A DNA stretch of 46,078 bases. Origin: UBA3537 sp049889395. GTDB taxonomy: Bacteria > Bacteroidota > Bacteroidia > Flavobacteriales > Flavobacteriaceae. Position 1 is the stretch's first letter. Each line of letters starts with the position of its first letter. Location of the stretch: assembly GCA_049889395.1 (NCBI GenBank), contig JBMHDM010000036.1, positions 1 to 46,078 on the forward strand, given 5' to 3'. The notes under the pieces are model-generated. The model did not search any database, was not told the origin of the DNA, and saw only the letters and a program-made list of their open reading frames with translations. The translations under genes and the position numbers were made by a program. This document shows, in pieces, positions 24,932 through 34,228 of the stretch.

Positions 24932-27120
24932 AATTAAATAAATCAATTATACACACTGTAAGGTCTATTCCAAAGAACATGTTTTCTGGTTTGGCAGTAA
25001 GCCTAATCGCCCTACCCTTAAGTCTTGGATTGGCTATGGCCTGTGATGCACCTCCTGTTGCTGGGGTAATTACATCAATAGTAGGAGGAATAGTTGTTGC
25101 CGCTTTAGGGGGTAGTTTTGTAACCATTTCCGGGCCCGGTAAAGGGCTTGTTGGGGTAGTTCTTGTTGCTGTATCTTCTCTAGGCCTAAATGCTACTTTT
25201 GCAGCTATTATATGCTCAGGGGTTTTACTTCTTGTGTTGGGATTCTTGCGGCTAGGCAAGCTTGCTGACTATTTTCCATCATCTGCAATTCAAGGTGTTT
25301 TAGCAGCTATTGGCCTAATAATCTTAGGAAAGCAGTTTCATATTATGATGGGCAATAAGATTCTGAAAAACACCACGATAGAATACCTGTTAGCTATTCC
25401 AGAAACTCTTGTTTTTACCTTTCATAACGAGGACCCTGGGCTGACCAATGCTGCAATCGCGGGAGTATTAAGCTTGATGTTATTAATTTTTTATTCAAAA
25501 ATACGCAACAAATACCTTCAACTCGTTCCAGCCCCAATGTGGATCGTTATTTGCTCCATTGGGTTTAGTTATTATTTTGAACTAATATTAAAAATTCCAA
25601 ATCCTATATCGCCAGAGTATATGATGCCATCTATTCCCAGTCTGGCTGAAGTTTTAAACGACTTACCAACGCCTGACTTTAGCTGGATTAGCCGTGTTGA
25701 GTTCTGGTCGAGTGTCATCGCTTTAACACTAATAGCCAGCATAGAGTCTCTCCTGAGCATAAAAGCGGTAGATAAGCTGGACCCTAGAAAGCGTCGTTCT
25801 AACGTTAATAGAGATATAAAAGCTTTAGGGGCGGCTACGGCCTTAAGTGGTTTTATGGGAGGGCTAAATGTCGTGACAGTAATTGCGCCTAGTTCAGTTA
25901 ACATCAGCAATGGGGGTTCTAACCGGCTTGGAAATTTATTTCATGCACTCTTTCTTACATTATTTATCTTGTTATTTAGTGCTGAATTAGCTAGGATTCC
26001 GCTATCGGCCTTAATGGCAATTTTAGTCTACACTGGATATAAACTGGCAGCACCAAAAATGCTTAAGCGCTTGTTTTTGATTGGAAAAGAACAAATAATT
26101 ATTTTCCTGTCTACATTGGTTGTGACGCTTCAGATTGGTCTTATCTCTGGAATAACAGCTGGACTGATGTCAACATTCATTATTCACATTTTGGTTAACA
26201 AAAGTATTTTATTGTTTGTAAAAAACGTTTTGAAGCCCAACGTATTAATGTATAAGGAAGATAATGGAAACTACTTCATTAGCGTAAAACACTTTTGTAG
26301 TTTTTTGAACTTCAACAACCTAAAGGACAAGCTAAGCGTTATCCCAGAGCAAAACGACGTTGTTATTGATTTCTCGATGTGTGCCTTTGTAGATCATTCT
26401 GTAATGGAAAACATTAATGATTTTCAAGAGCTATTTTACAAAAAGGGCGGCACTATTGAAGTAATTGGGATGGACCTGCTGGGGGCTAGTTCAGGTCACC
26501 CTTTTGCGCTCAGACGCATGTTGCCTTTTTCAAATATTATGAGTGGGGGCTCAACAAAACGCGAAAATGACTTAAGATTAATGGGGGAAAGTTTTGACCT
26601 CTCGTTTAATGAAGAACAAATTCTTAACAGTAAAAGACTTGAGAGCTTTCTGTTTTTTAGAACAAAAAAAATTGAATACACGCATAACACGCTTAGTCGT
26701 TTAGACGGCAAGCTAATCATGTTCGATATTAATTTTTCTGAAGGCGAATTTATCGCAAAAGAAGTTGTTAGGTCAACAATGCTATACATTGAATTATCTA
26801 AAAACATTCCCGAGTTTGCCTTAACAAAAGAGGGATTGCTAGAACGGCTTTATGTTTTAGCTGGTCAAAAAGACATTAATATTCCAGAATATGATGACTT
26901 CTCTAGTCGATTTTATTTAAGTGGAGGAAACCCAAAAATGATCCGACAATTTTTTTCTGATAATATTATTCGTTTCTTTGAAAGCAACCCTTATTTCCAT
27001 GTAGAATCCAACGGTAATGGTTTACTTATTTTTTCCAAAGAACGAATAGCTAGTATAAAAGAAATTAAACAGTTGCTGGACTTCGGCATGCGGCTAGAAG
27101 CTAAAATTTCTGAACCATGA
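24928..27120 (+). CDS. SulP-family inorganic anion transporter with STAS domain and extra C-terminal extension
   Basis: Inner-membrane anion transporter (sulfate, bicarbonate or similar; substrate not readable from sequence). The 730 residues begin with the SulP signature region ALPLSLGLAMACDAPP and GGIVVAALGGS, FVTISGPGKGLVGV, then about 10-12 membrane spans to residue about 430. A STAS domain (about 440-530) contains DVVIDFSMCAFVDHSV. After it come about 197 more residues (534-730) with no transporter features, including ELSKNIPEFALTKEG and a VESNGNGLLIFSKER segment; this is unusual. Both ends overlap the neighbouring genes by 4 bp. The flanking Usp and MBL proteins suggest one functional unit. 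Confidence 0.88.
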   Translation: MKLNKSIIHTVRSIPKNMFSGLAVSLIALPLSLGLAMACDAPPVAGVITSIVGGIVVAALGGSFVTISGPGKGLVGVVLVAVSSLGLNATFAAIICSGVLLLVLGFLRLGKLADYFPSSAIQGVLAAIGLIILGKQFHIMMGNKILKNTTIEYLLAIPETLVFTFHNEDPGLTNAAIAGVLSLMLLIFYSKIRNKYLQLVPAPMWIVICSIGFSYYFELILKIPNPISPEYMMPSIPSLAEVLNDLPTPDFSWISRVEFWSSVIALTLIASIESLLSIKAVDKLDPRKRRSNVNRDIKALGAATALSGFMGGLNVVTVIAPSSVNISNGGSNRLGNLFHALFLTLFILLFSAELARIPLSALMAILVYTGYKLAAPKMLKRLFLIGKEQIIIFLSTLVVTLQIGLISGITAGLMSTFIIHILVNKSILLFVKNVLKPNVLMYKEDNGNYFISVKHFCSFLNFNNLKDKLSVIPEQNDVVIDFSMCAFVDHSVMENINDFQELFYKKGGTIEVIGMDLLGASSGHPFALRRMLPFSNIMSGGSTKRENDLRLMGESFDLSFNEEQILNSKRLESFLFFRTKKIEYTHNTLSRLDGKLIMFDINFSEGEFIAKEVVRSTMLYIELSKNIPEFALTKEGLLERLYVLAGQKDINIPEYDDFSSRFYLSGGNPKMIRQFFSDNIIRFFESNPYFHVESNGNGLLIFSKERIASIKEIKQLLDFGMRLEAKISEP

Positions 27121-27974
27121 CACTATATCCTCTGAACGTTGGTAATTTTAAATTAGATGGTGGGGCTATGTTTGGTGTTGTTCCAAGATCAATTTGGTCT
27201 AAAACCAACCCCGCCGATCAAAACAACATGATCGATATAGCTTCTCGTTGTTTACTAATTGAAAATGGTGAAAAACTGATTTTGATTGACACTGGAATGG
27301 GTGAAAAACAATCCGACAAATTTTTTAGCTATTATCACCGATGGGGTAAACAAGGGGTTGATCAAGCTCTTGCTAAACACGGATTTCACCCTAATGATAT
27401 AACTGACGTGTTTTTGACTCATTTGCATTTTGACCACTGCGGGGGAGGGGTGAAGTGGAATAAATCTAAAACAGGATTTCAGCTCACCTTCAAAAATGCA
27501 AGGTATTGGAGTAACGCGGATCATTGGGCTTGGGCTAAAACACCAAATAAACGTGAAAAAGCATCTTTTTTAAAAGAAAACATAACGCCAATTGAACAAT
27601 CTGAACAACTCTGTTTTATAAACACCCCAAAAGGAAACCTTTTAAAAGATAGTCCACTTGGCTTTGATGTCTTTTTTGCCAATGGACACACAGACAAACA
27701 AATGATTCCGATGATACCCTACAAAGGAAAAACGATTTGTTTTATGGCAGATTTATTGCCTACAGCAGGTCATGTGTCTTTGCCTTTCATTATGAGTTAT
27801 GATACCCGACCATTGCTAACATTAAAAGAAAAACAAGAATTTTTGAATTGGGCTGCAAATGACGAATATTACTTATTTTTGGAACATGACGCGCATAACG
27901 AACTTATTACTGTAGAGCACACAGAAAAAGGAGTCCGTTTAAACGAAACACATTTATTTAACTCAATATTTTAA
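27117..27974 (+). CDS. MBL-fold metallo-hydrolase
   Basis: Cytoplasmic-looking metallo-beta-lactamase fold hydrolase, 285 residues, no signal peptide. The metal motif HxHxDH is complete: THLHFDHCGG with H102, H104, D106 and H107. Later ligands are likely the histidine in FFANGHTDKQM, the aspartate in CFMADLLPT, and the histidine in EHDAHNE. It resembles the lactonase/quorum-quenching or glyoxalase-II-like branch, but the substrate cannot be assigned. The start ATG overlaps the SulP stop by 4 bp and the S8 gene begins 4 bp after its stop, so it belongs to the same transcript. Confidence 0.85.
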   Translation: MTLYPLNVGNFKLDGGAMFGVVPRSIWSKTNPADQNNMIDIASRCLLIENGEKLILIDTGMGEKQSDKFFSYYHRWGKQGVDQALAKHGFHPNDITDVFLTHLHFDHCGGGVKWNKSKTGFQLTFKNARYWSNADHWAWAKTPNKREKASFLKENITPIEQSEQLCFINTPKGNLLKDSPLGFDVFFANGHTDKQMIPMIPYKGKTICFMADLLPTAGHVSLPFIMSYDTRPLLTLKEKQEFLNWAANDEYYLFLEHDAHNELITVEHTEKGVRLNETHLFNSIF

Positions 27975-27978
27975 TCCT

Positions 27979-29592
27979 ATGAATCTCTTTTCTAAATCAC
28001 ATTTCAACATTATTACTATTTTAATACTAACGATGCTTACGTATGGTTGTGGCTCAACTGCTCCAATACTTTCAACCCCTATCGAGAACATTGACCAAAC
28101 CCCTGTTAAGCTCTCTGAACTTTCAGAAGCAGAAGAAGAACAATGGAGCCACCTTGACCTTGTAACGGACACTATTGCAGGGATTAGTTTGGAAAAAGCT
28201 TACAATGAACTTATTAAAAAGAAAGGTAAGACTGTCGTGGTTGCGGTGATTGATTCTGGGATAGACATCACACACGAGGACCTTGAGGGTAACATCTGGA
28301 CCAATGAAGATGAAATTCCAAACAACGGAATTGACGATGATAAAAATGGGTACATCGACGATATTAATGGATGGAATTTCCTTGGAGATTCTAATAATGA
28401 GCAATTAGAATATGTGAGGCTATTAGCTAGTAAAAATACGTCTGACCCTAGGTATGAAGAAGCTAAAGAACTCCACGAGAAAGAAATAAAAAAATATTCA
28501 GGACTAAAGAGCCAATATGGTTCTATCAAAAAACAAATAGAAGACTCTGAAAACGCTATAAAATCACACTTAGAAAAAGACAGTTTTACTAAAGACGATG
28601 TGTATGCCATAAACACTGAAGATGAAACCTTATCCCGACATATAAGCGTTATAAAACAGGCCTACGGATTTGGCTATGACTCTATTGCAGACCTCATGAA
28701 AGAATTAGACGATGGTCTTAAATCATTTAATGAACGTCTGGACTATAATCTCAACATTAATTTTGATGGGAGAAGCATTGTTGGTGATAACCCAAATGAT
28801 TTAAATGACAGAAACTATGGAAACAACAATGTCATGCCAAAAACTGGTCGAAGCCATGGTACACATGTATCTGGAATTATTGCTGCCAAAAGAGACAACG
28901 GTGTAGGAGTAAACGGTGCGGCTAATAATGTCAAAATAATGGCTATTCGAAATACCCCCAATGGTGATGAGTACGATAAGGACGTAGCTTTAGGTGTATA
29001 TTATGCCGTGGATAACGGCGCTAGAGTCATAAACATGAGTTTTGGAAAAAGTTTTTCTCCACATAGTGGTTGGGTAAGAGATGCTATAACATATGCTGCA
29101 AAAAAAGATGTTTTGATTGTTGCGGCAGCAGGAAACGATTCAGAAAACACCGATGTAGCAAAAAACTTTCCAAATGATCAAATCGGTACAGGCGAAGAAA
29201 TTGCAGACAACTTTATCAAGGTTGGGTCCACAACTTATCAATACGGTTCAGGGCTGGTTTCTGGGTTCTCTAACTACGGAAAAAGTAGCGTAGATGTTTT
29301 TGCTCCTGGATCTAAGATTTATTCAACATATCCTGACAATGAGTATGAATTCGCACAAGGCACCTCTATGGCTTCTCCACTAGTAGCTGGGGTTGCTGCA
29401 TTAATATTTTCACAGTATCCCAAACTAAGTGCATCACAAGTCAAACAGATTTTAATGAAATCAGGTTTGGCTATTTCTAAAAAGATTAGTTTAGAAGGCG
29501 GAACTGTTGTTCCCTTTTCCGACCTTTCTAAGTCTGGCCGGTTGGTAAATGCATATAACGCACTAATTATGGCCTCTAAAGTTTCTAAATAA
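27979..29592 (+). CDS. S8 family (subtilisin-like) serine protease, probable lipoprotein
   Basis: Exported serine protease of 537 residues. The N-terminal hydrophobic signal ends at Cys24 (TYGC), suggesting lipid attachment, although the lipobox lacks the usual Leu at -3. The catalytic triad is complete: D92 (AVIDSGIDITHEDL), H293 (RSHGTHVSG) and S463 (GTSMASPLVAG), with oxyanion Asn386 (AAGND). Between D92 and H293 lie about 200 residues instead of the usual roughly 30. This insert carries an acidic, calcium-site-like stretch DDDKNGYIDDINGWNF and then a charged helical part. It is the fourth gene of the run after Usp, SulP and MBL. Likely envelope or surface proteolysis; target unknown. Confidence 0.93.
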   Translation: MNLFSKSHFNIITILILTMLTYGCGSTAPILSTPIENIDQTPVKLSELSEAEEEQWSHLDLVTDTIAGISLEKAYNELIKKKGKTVVVAVIDSGIDITHEDLEGNIWTNEDEIPNNGIDDDKNGYIDDINGWNFLGDSNNEQLEYVRLLASKNTSDPRYEEAKELHEKEIKKYSGLKSQYGSIKKQIEDSENAIKSHLEKDSFTKDDVYAINTEDETLSRHISVIKQAYGFGYDSIADLMKELDDGLKSFNERLDYNLNINFDGRSIVGDNPNDLNDRNYGNNNVMPKTGRSHGTHVSGIIAAKRDNGVGVNGAANNVKIMAIRNTPNGDEYDKDVALGVYYAVDNGARVINMSFGKSFSPHSGWVRDAITYAAKKDVLIVAAAGNDSENTDVAKNFPNDQIGTGEEIADNFIKVGSTTYQYGSGLVSGFSNYGKSSVDVFAPGSKIYSTYPDNEYEFAQGTSMASPLVAGVAALIFSQYPKLSASQVKQILMKSGLAISKKISLEGGTVVPFSDLSKSGRLVNAYNALIMASKVSK

Positions 29593-31425
29593 ATGATACG
29601 TCAAAAGAGAACAAAAATATGTAGTATTGTCGCAATACTAATATTCTGTGTAACTAATGTTTTTTCTCAAAGAAACGGTGGTTATTGGCAACAGCATGCC
29701 GATTACAGTATTGAAGTCGACATGAATGTTGAAAACTTTAATTACGAAGGATCACAAAAAATTGTTTACACCAATAACTCGCCGGATCAATTAGGCCGCG
29801 TGTTTTTCCACCTGTACTACAATGCTTTTCAGCCGGGAAGTGAAATGGACGCTCACTCTATTCATATAGAAGATCCCGATAGTCGAGTAAAAGACAGAAT
29901 AAGTAAATTATCGACTGAGGATCAAGGCAAATTGCTCATTTATGACTTGACTCAAGATGGAGAATTAGTAAAATATAATTATGAAGGCACCATACTTGAA
30001 GTCATATTAAACCGTCCAATAGAATCTGGTGAGCAAACTATCTTCGAAATGGAATTTGGGGGTCAGGTGCCTTTGATAGTTCGCCGTGCGGGTAAAAATA
30101 ATAAAGAAGGGGTGGCGCTTTCTATGGCGCAATGGTATCCAAAACTAGCAGAGTATGATTTTGAGGGCTGGCATGCTGACCCATATATTGGTAGAGAATT
30201 TCACGGGGTTTGGGGAAACTTTGATGTGAAACTCTCAATCGATAACCGTTATGTCGTTGGCGGAACAGGATATTTGCAAAACGCTGATCAAATTAAGATT
30301 GGATCGGAAGGTTCAATAAACAATAAAAACATATGGCATTTTTATGCGCCTAATGTTCATGATTTTACCTGGGCTGCCGACCCAGATTATGTTCATGATT
30401 TTATTGAGATGGAGAGTGGTCCAACACTGAATTTCTATTACAAAAAAACACTTTCGTCTGAATATCTTAAAAACTGGAAAGATCTTCAAGAAGTTACCGT
30501 TGGGCTTATGCGTTTTTTTAACGAAAACATTGGGGCATATCCTTACGATCAGTATTCTGTAATTCAGGGTGGTGATGGTGGTATGGAGTACGGAATGTGT
30601 ACATTAATCACTGGAGAAAGGTCTTTTGAGAGTCTAGTTGGAGTAACGGCTCATGAATTAGCTCACACCTGGTTTCAATTTCTTTTGGCGACCAATGAAG
30701 GGAAACATGAGTGGATGGATGAAGGATTTACAGAATATTTTTGTACACAAGCCGAAGCGGCAACTGTGGACCTCAACGAAAAAAAAGTTTTTGAAAGGTC
30801 TTATGGTAGATATGTGAAATTGGTAGATTTTGGCATAGAACAACCTCAAACCACACACGCGGATCGATACAAATATAATATGGCCTACAGTGTAGCTGCA
30901 TACGTTAAAGGATCAATTTTTTTAAGACAGTTGAAATACATTTTGGGTGATAATCTTTTCGGGGAAACAATTAAAAACTATTTTAATAAATGGTCATTTA
31001 AACATCCCACACCAAATGACTTCATTCGTTGCGCCGAGCGTGTTTCTGGTTTTGAATTAGATTGGTACCTTATCGACTGGACTAAGACAACTAATACTAT
31101 AGACTACGGTATAAAATCATTAGAAGAAAAGGAAGGAAAGACAACTATAAAACTAGAGCGCATCGGATTAATGCCTATGCCATTGGAAATAGAGGTACTA
31201 TTTGAAAACGGTGATAAAAAATTATTTTACATACCCTTACAAATGATGCGTGGCAATAAAACACAACTCGAATCTACAACAACATTAAAAGACTGGGCTT
31301 GGGCATATCCAAACTATACATTCGACGTAGAAGGTCGGGTAGAGAAAATAACTATAGATCCTAATGCTTATGTGGCAGATGTTAACCTGAACAATAATAT
31401 TATAAGCTCAAATAGCGTTGAATAA
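29593..31425 (+). CDS. M1 family zinc metallopeptidase
   Basis: Exported aminopeptidase-like zinc enzyme of 610 residues. A basic start and hydrophobic segment (residues about 8-25) form a signal peptide. The GxMEN-type substrate motif appears as GGMEYG at about 330-334. The zinc site HELAHTW has H354, E355 and H358, and the third ligand E377 is in DEGFTEYF. The M1 fold's N-terminal beta-domain is visible from residue 30. The ATG directly follows the S8 stop codon without gap; the rnpA start overlaps its end by 8 bp. Together with the S8 and S41 genes this makes three proteases in one run. Confidence 0.92.
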   Translation: MIRQKRTKICSIVAILIFCVTNVFSQRNGGYWQQHADYSIEVDMNVENFNYEGSQKIVYTNNSPDQLGRVFFHLYYNAFQPGSEMDAHSIHIEDPDSRVKDRISKLSTEDQGKLLIYDLTQDGELVKYNYEGTILEVILNRPIESGEQTIFEMEFGGQVPLIVRRAGKNNKEGVALSMAQWYPKLAEYDFEGWHADPYIGREFHGVWGNFDVKLSIDNRYVVGGTGYLQNADQIKIGSEGSINNKNIWHFYAPNVHDFTWAADPDYVHDFIEMESGPTLNFYYKKTLSSEYLKNWKDLQEVTVGLMRFFNENIGAYPYDQYSVIQGGDGGMEYGMCTLITGERSFESLVGVTAHELAHTWFQFLLATNEGKHEWMDEGFTEYFCTQAEAATVDLNEKKVFERSYGRYVKLVDFGIEQPQTTHADRYKYNMAYSVAAYVKGSIFLRQLKYILGDNLFGETIKNYFNKWSFKHPTPNDFIRCAERVSGFELDWYLIDWTKTTNTIDYGIKSLEEKEGKTTIKLERIGLMPMPLEIEVLFENGDKKLFYIPLQMMRGNKTQLESTTTLKDWAWAYPNYTFDVEGRVEKITIDPNAYVADVNLNNNIISSNSVE

Positions 31426-31750
31426 ACTTAAAGGGAAAAAGCAAATAGAATTATTGTTTTCTAAAGGCCAGAAAATTAACAATTTTCCACTTAGTCTTAT
31501 TTTTTTAGAAAGTAATCAACTGTCATTTGGTGTCTCTGTAGGAAAGCGAAACTTCAAACTGGCTGTTGACAGAAACCGCATAAAACGTATGTTAAGGGTG
31601 GTGTTAAACCAGCATCTTCTTACAGTTTTTGAAGATTCTAAAAAGTCTTTTTCAGTGATGCTTTTATATACAGGCAGCGATACACCTGATTGGAGTTTAT
31701 TGGATAAGAAATCTAAAACACTTGTGGAAAAACTTAAAAAGATATTGTGA
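31418..31750 (+). CDS. rnpA: Ribonuclease P protein component
   Basis: Small basic subunit that assists RNase P RNA in tRNA 5'-end processing. The 110 residues contain the diagnostic central helix motif DRNRIKRMLR and the beginning KLKGKKQIELLFSKGQ. The only sensible start is TTG at 31418, which overlaps the M1 gene by 8 bp. Its stop overlaps the GTG start of the S41 gene (GTGA). rpmH, the usual partner in many phyla, is absent here; I recall rnpA followed by an S41 peptidase as usual for flavobacteria. It therefore seems to be translated from a protease-operon message. Confidence 0.93.
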   Translation: MNKLKGKKQIELLFSKGQKINNFPLSLIFLESNQLSFGVSVGKRNFKLAVDRNRIKRMLRVVLNQHLLTVFEDSKKSFSVMLLYTGSDTPDWSLLDKKSKTLVEKLKKIL

Positions 31751-33375
31751 GAAAAAACACAAGACATATTTTAATTGTTGTAGTAACGGCTTTGTTATTC
31801 ATGTCATTTAATCAATTTAAAATTGATTTTTTTGAAATTGCGAAGCAGATCGAAATATATAACACATTGTTTAAAGAAATAAACAAGAGTTATGTTGATG
31901 AAACAAATCCTGCAGAACTCATGGAGAGTGGTGTTAAACAAATGCTTTCAGAGTTAGACCCTTATACGGTGTATAGTAGTGAGCAAGACGTCGAAAATGC
32001 AAAAATATTTCAATCTGGAACCTACGCAAGTGTTGGTATTAAACTTCAGCTTATTAATAAAAAACTTATTATTACAGACGTTTTTAAAGACCATTCCGCA
32101 GATTTAGAAGGTTTAAAAATAGGGGACGAGATTATAGAGATAGATGGTGTAAATGTATCGGAAAACAATCTTGGTATTGAGACGCTAATTGGAGGGAACA
32201 AGAACACTAATGTCTCAATTGTATATTCAAGGAATGGTGTGATTAAAAAAAGTGTTTTGAAAAGAAAAAATAGGCCAAGGAATGCTATTGCTTTGTATGA
32301 AATGTTAGATAATAATATAGGATACATTGCATTAGAGCGGTTTTCTTTAAATGCTTCAAAAGAAGTAGAGTCGGCACTGAAGTTTTTGTTAATAGACGAA
32401 GTAAAAGGAATAGTTTTAGATTTAAGGAATAATCCAGGTGGTATCTTGCAAGAAGCCGTAAAAATTGTCAATTTATTCGTTCCTAAAAACCAATTAGTCG
32501 TTTCGACTAAATCAAATGTTGAGCAATATAATACTGTGTTTACAACGCAGAAGCAACCTGTTAGTTTGGACATTCCTCTAGTAGTTTTAGTTAATGAAAA
32601 AAGTGCATCAGCTAGCGAGATTGTAGCTGGGGCTTTACAGGATTTAGATCGAGCAGTTATAGTTGGTAAAAGAAGTTTTGGTAAAGGATTGGTACAACAA
32701 TCTAAACCTCTCCCGTATGGTGGACAAATCAAGATTACAATTTCAAGGTATTATACACCATCCGGGCGGTGTATTCAAGCGTTAGATTATTCTGAAAATT
32801 TAAAATCCGGCGTTATTAGAAAGGTTGACGAAAAAAATAGATTTGTTTTTAAAACTAAAAATGGAAGAAAGGTCTATGATGGTGGTGGTATACTTCCAGA
32901 TGTTAATTTGGGAAACACAGACGAATTAGGTTTATATAACATTTTAAAAAACAACAATATTATTTTTGATTTTGTATCCTCTAATTACAAGTCAAAACCC
33001 TTAAAAAATATAGAAGAGTTTGAATTAAATGCTAATATATTTAAGGAATTTAAAACCTTTTGTATTAAGAAAGATTTTGATCTTAATACCAAAACAGAAT
33101 TATTCTTAAAGAAAACTTTAGCTGCTGCAAAAGATGAAAAATTAACAGCCATTAAATCATTCGGAATAAAAATAAATAATGTTTTAAAAGAACAAAAAAA
33201 TCAAGCTTTGATAGGTATTAAAGATCAAATTTTGTGGGGTATAAGCGAAGAAATTATACGTCGGAATTTTTATAAAGAAGGTGTTTATCAATACGCTATT
33301 ATGAATCATCCGGCGATTCTGAAAGCTAAATATTTATTAACCAATACTTCAGATTATTATAAAATTTTAAAATAA
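31747..33375 (+). CDS. S41 family C-terminal processing peptidase
   Basis: Periplasmic tail-specific serine protease of 542 residues with an N-terminal membrane signal (about 8-22). A PDZ domain (about 95-175) holds GLKIGDEIIEIDGVNV. The catalytic pair is S288 (NEKSASASEI) and K313 (RSFGKGLVQ), 25 residues apart as in Prc. A C-terminal region of about 180 residues follows. GTG start at 31747, coupled to rnpA. Base composition becomes clearly more AT-rich from this gene onwards. Substrates are unknown; Bacteroidota CTPs process periplasmic proteins. Confidence 0.92.
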   Translation: MRKNTRHILIVVVTALLFMSFNQFKIDFFEIAKQIEIYNTLFKEINKSYVDETNPAELMESGVKQMLSELDPYTVYSSEQDVENAKIFQSGTYASVGIKLQLINKKLIITDVFKDHSADLEGLKIGDEIIEIDGVNVSENNLGIETLIGGNKNTNVSIVYSRNGVIKKSVLKRKNRPRNAIALYEMLDNNIGYIALERFSLNASKEVESALKFLLIDEVKGIVLDLRNNPGGILQEAVKIVNLFVPKNQLVVSTKSNVEQYNTVFTTQKQPVSLDIPLVVLVNEKSASASEIVAGALQDLDRAVIVGKRSFGKGLVQQSKPLPYGGQIKITISRYYTPSGRCIQALDYSENLKSGVIRKVDEKNRFVFKTKNGRKVYDGGGILPDVNLGNTDELGLYNILKNNNIIFDFVSSNYKSKPLKNIEEFELNANIFKEFKTFCIKKDFDLNTKTELFLKKTLAAAKDEKLTAIKSFGIKINNVLKEQKNQALIGIKDQILWGISEEIIRRNFYKEGVYQYAIMNHPAILKAKYLLTNTSDYYKILK

Positions 33376-33391
33376 ACAGATACATTCTAGT

Positions 33392-34228
33392 ATGTCAAAA
33401 TTTATAGTTTTTCTTTGTCTTATCTCTCAAATAAGTATTGCTCAAGAAATAACAAAACATGTTGTTTATTTTGAGACAGACCAATATGACGTTCCAGAGA
33501 CAGAGATAAACCGCTTATTATTATTTACGCAAAACTTAGATACTAAATTCGTTAAGAAAGTCGAAATTTATGGGTTTTGCGATGATCGTGGTACGGATCA
33601 ATATAACCTTATTCTCTCTCAAAATAGAGCAAATGCTATTAAGCAAATTTTAACAGGTTTAGATGTAGATGAAAAACTTATCACAAATGTTGATGGTAAA
33701 GGTGAAATATTATTAAAAATCATTGAGACAAAAGATGTTAATATCATTAGAGGATTAAATAGAAAAGTAGAAATAGATATAATTTATGATTCTAATACTA
33801 ATATATCTAGCAAATCTAAACCAGTGGATAACAGAAAAAAACCACTTAATTTAAATAGTGATTTAAGGGTTGGAGATAAAGTCATTTTAGATAAAATTTT
33901 ATTTAGAACTGGATATAGTTATGTTTTAAAAGAATCGATACCGGTTTTAGAAAAAATGGCAAAGACACTGAAAGAAAAGAAAAATATATATTTCACTATT
34001 GAGGGGCATGTCTGTTGTACATCACAAAGTAGAGATGCCGTTGATAGAGGAACAGGTAAGCGGAACTTATCTCATGCAAGGGCTCGTTATATTTATGATT
34101 ATTTAGCTCGAAAAGGAGTACAAAAGAAACGTATGAAATATATCGGCCTAAAACATAAGTATCCTCTTGGAGGAGATTCTAAATATGACAGACGGGTTGA
34201 AATAGAAATAACTGATATTAGAAATTAG
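33392..34228 (+). CDS. Secreted protein with two tandem OmpA-like peptidoglycan-binding domains
   Basis: 278-residue exported protein. A signal peptide ends after ISIAQ (about residue 17). It has two OmpA C-terminal-type domains: about 25-130 (YGFCDDRGTDQYNLILSQNRA, then NRKVEI) and about 165-275 (FTIEGHVCC, then LSHARARYIYDYL and YDRRVEIEI). Both keep the pattern that contacts diaminopimelate (a TD/GH-type strand, NxxLSxxRA helix, RRVEI strand). No beta-barrel precedes them, so it is likely periplasmic and peptidoglycan-bound rather than an outer-membrane porin. It lies 16 bp after the S41 gene and its 3' end overlaps elaA by 4 bp. Very AT-rich (one 60-base row is 23% GC). Confidence 0.84.
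   Translation: MSKFIVFLCLISQISIAQEITKHVVYFETDQYDVPETEINRLLLFTQNLDTKFVKKVEIYGFCDDRGTDQYNLILSQNRANAIKQILTGLDVDEKLITNVDGKGEILLKIIETKDVNIIRGLNRKVEIDIIYDSNTNISSKSKPVDNRKKPLNLNSDLRVGDKVILDKILFRTGYSYVLKESIPVLEKMAKTLKEKKNIYFTIEGHVCCTSQSRDAVDRGTGKRNLSHARARYIYDYLARKGVQKKRMKYIGLKHKYPLGGDSKYDRRVEIEITDIRN

Noticed and set aside
32046..32732. 228-residue open frame antisense to the S41 peptidase gene
   Set aside because: It is the shadow of a conserved gene with AT-rich codons; its product has no domain-like pattern and no start or promoter support.
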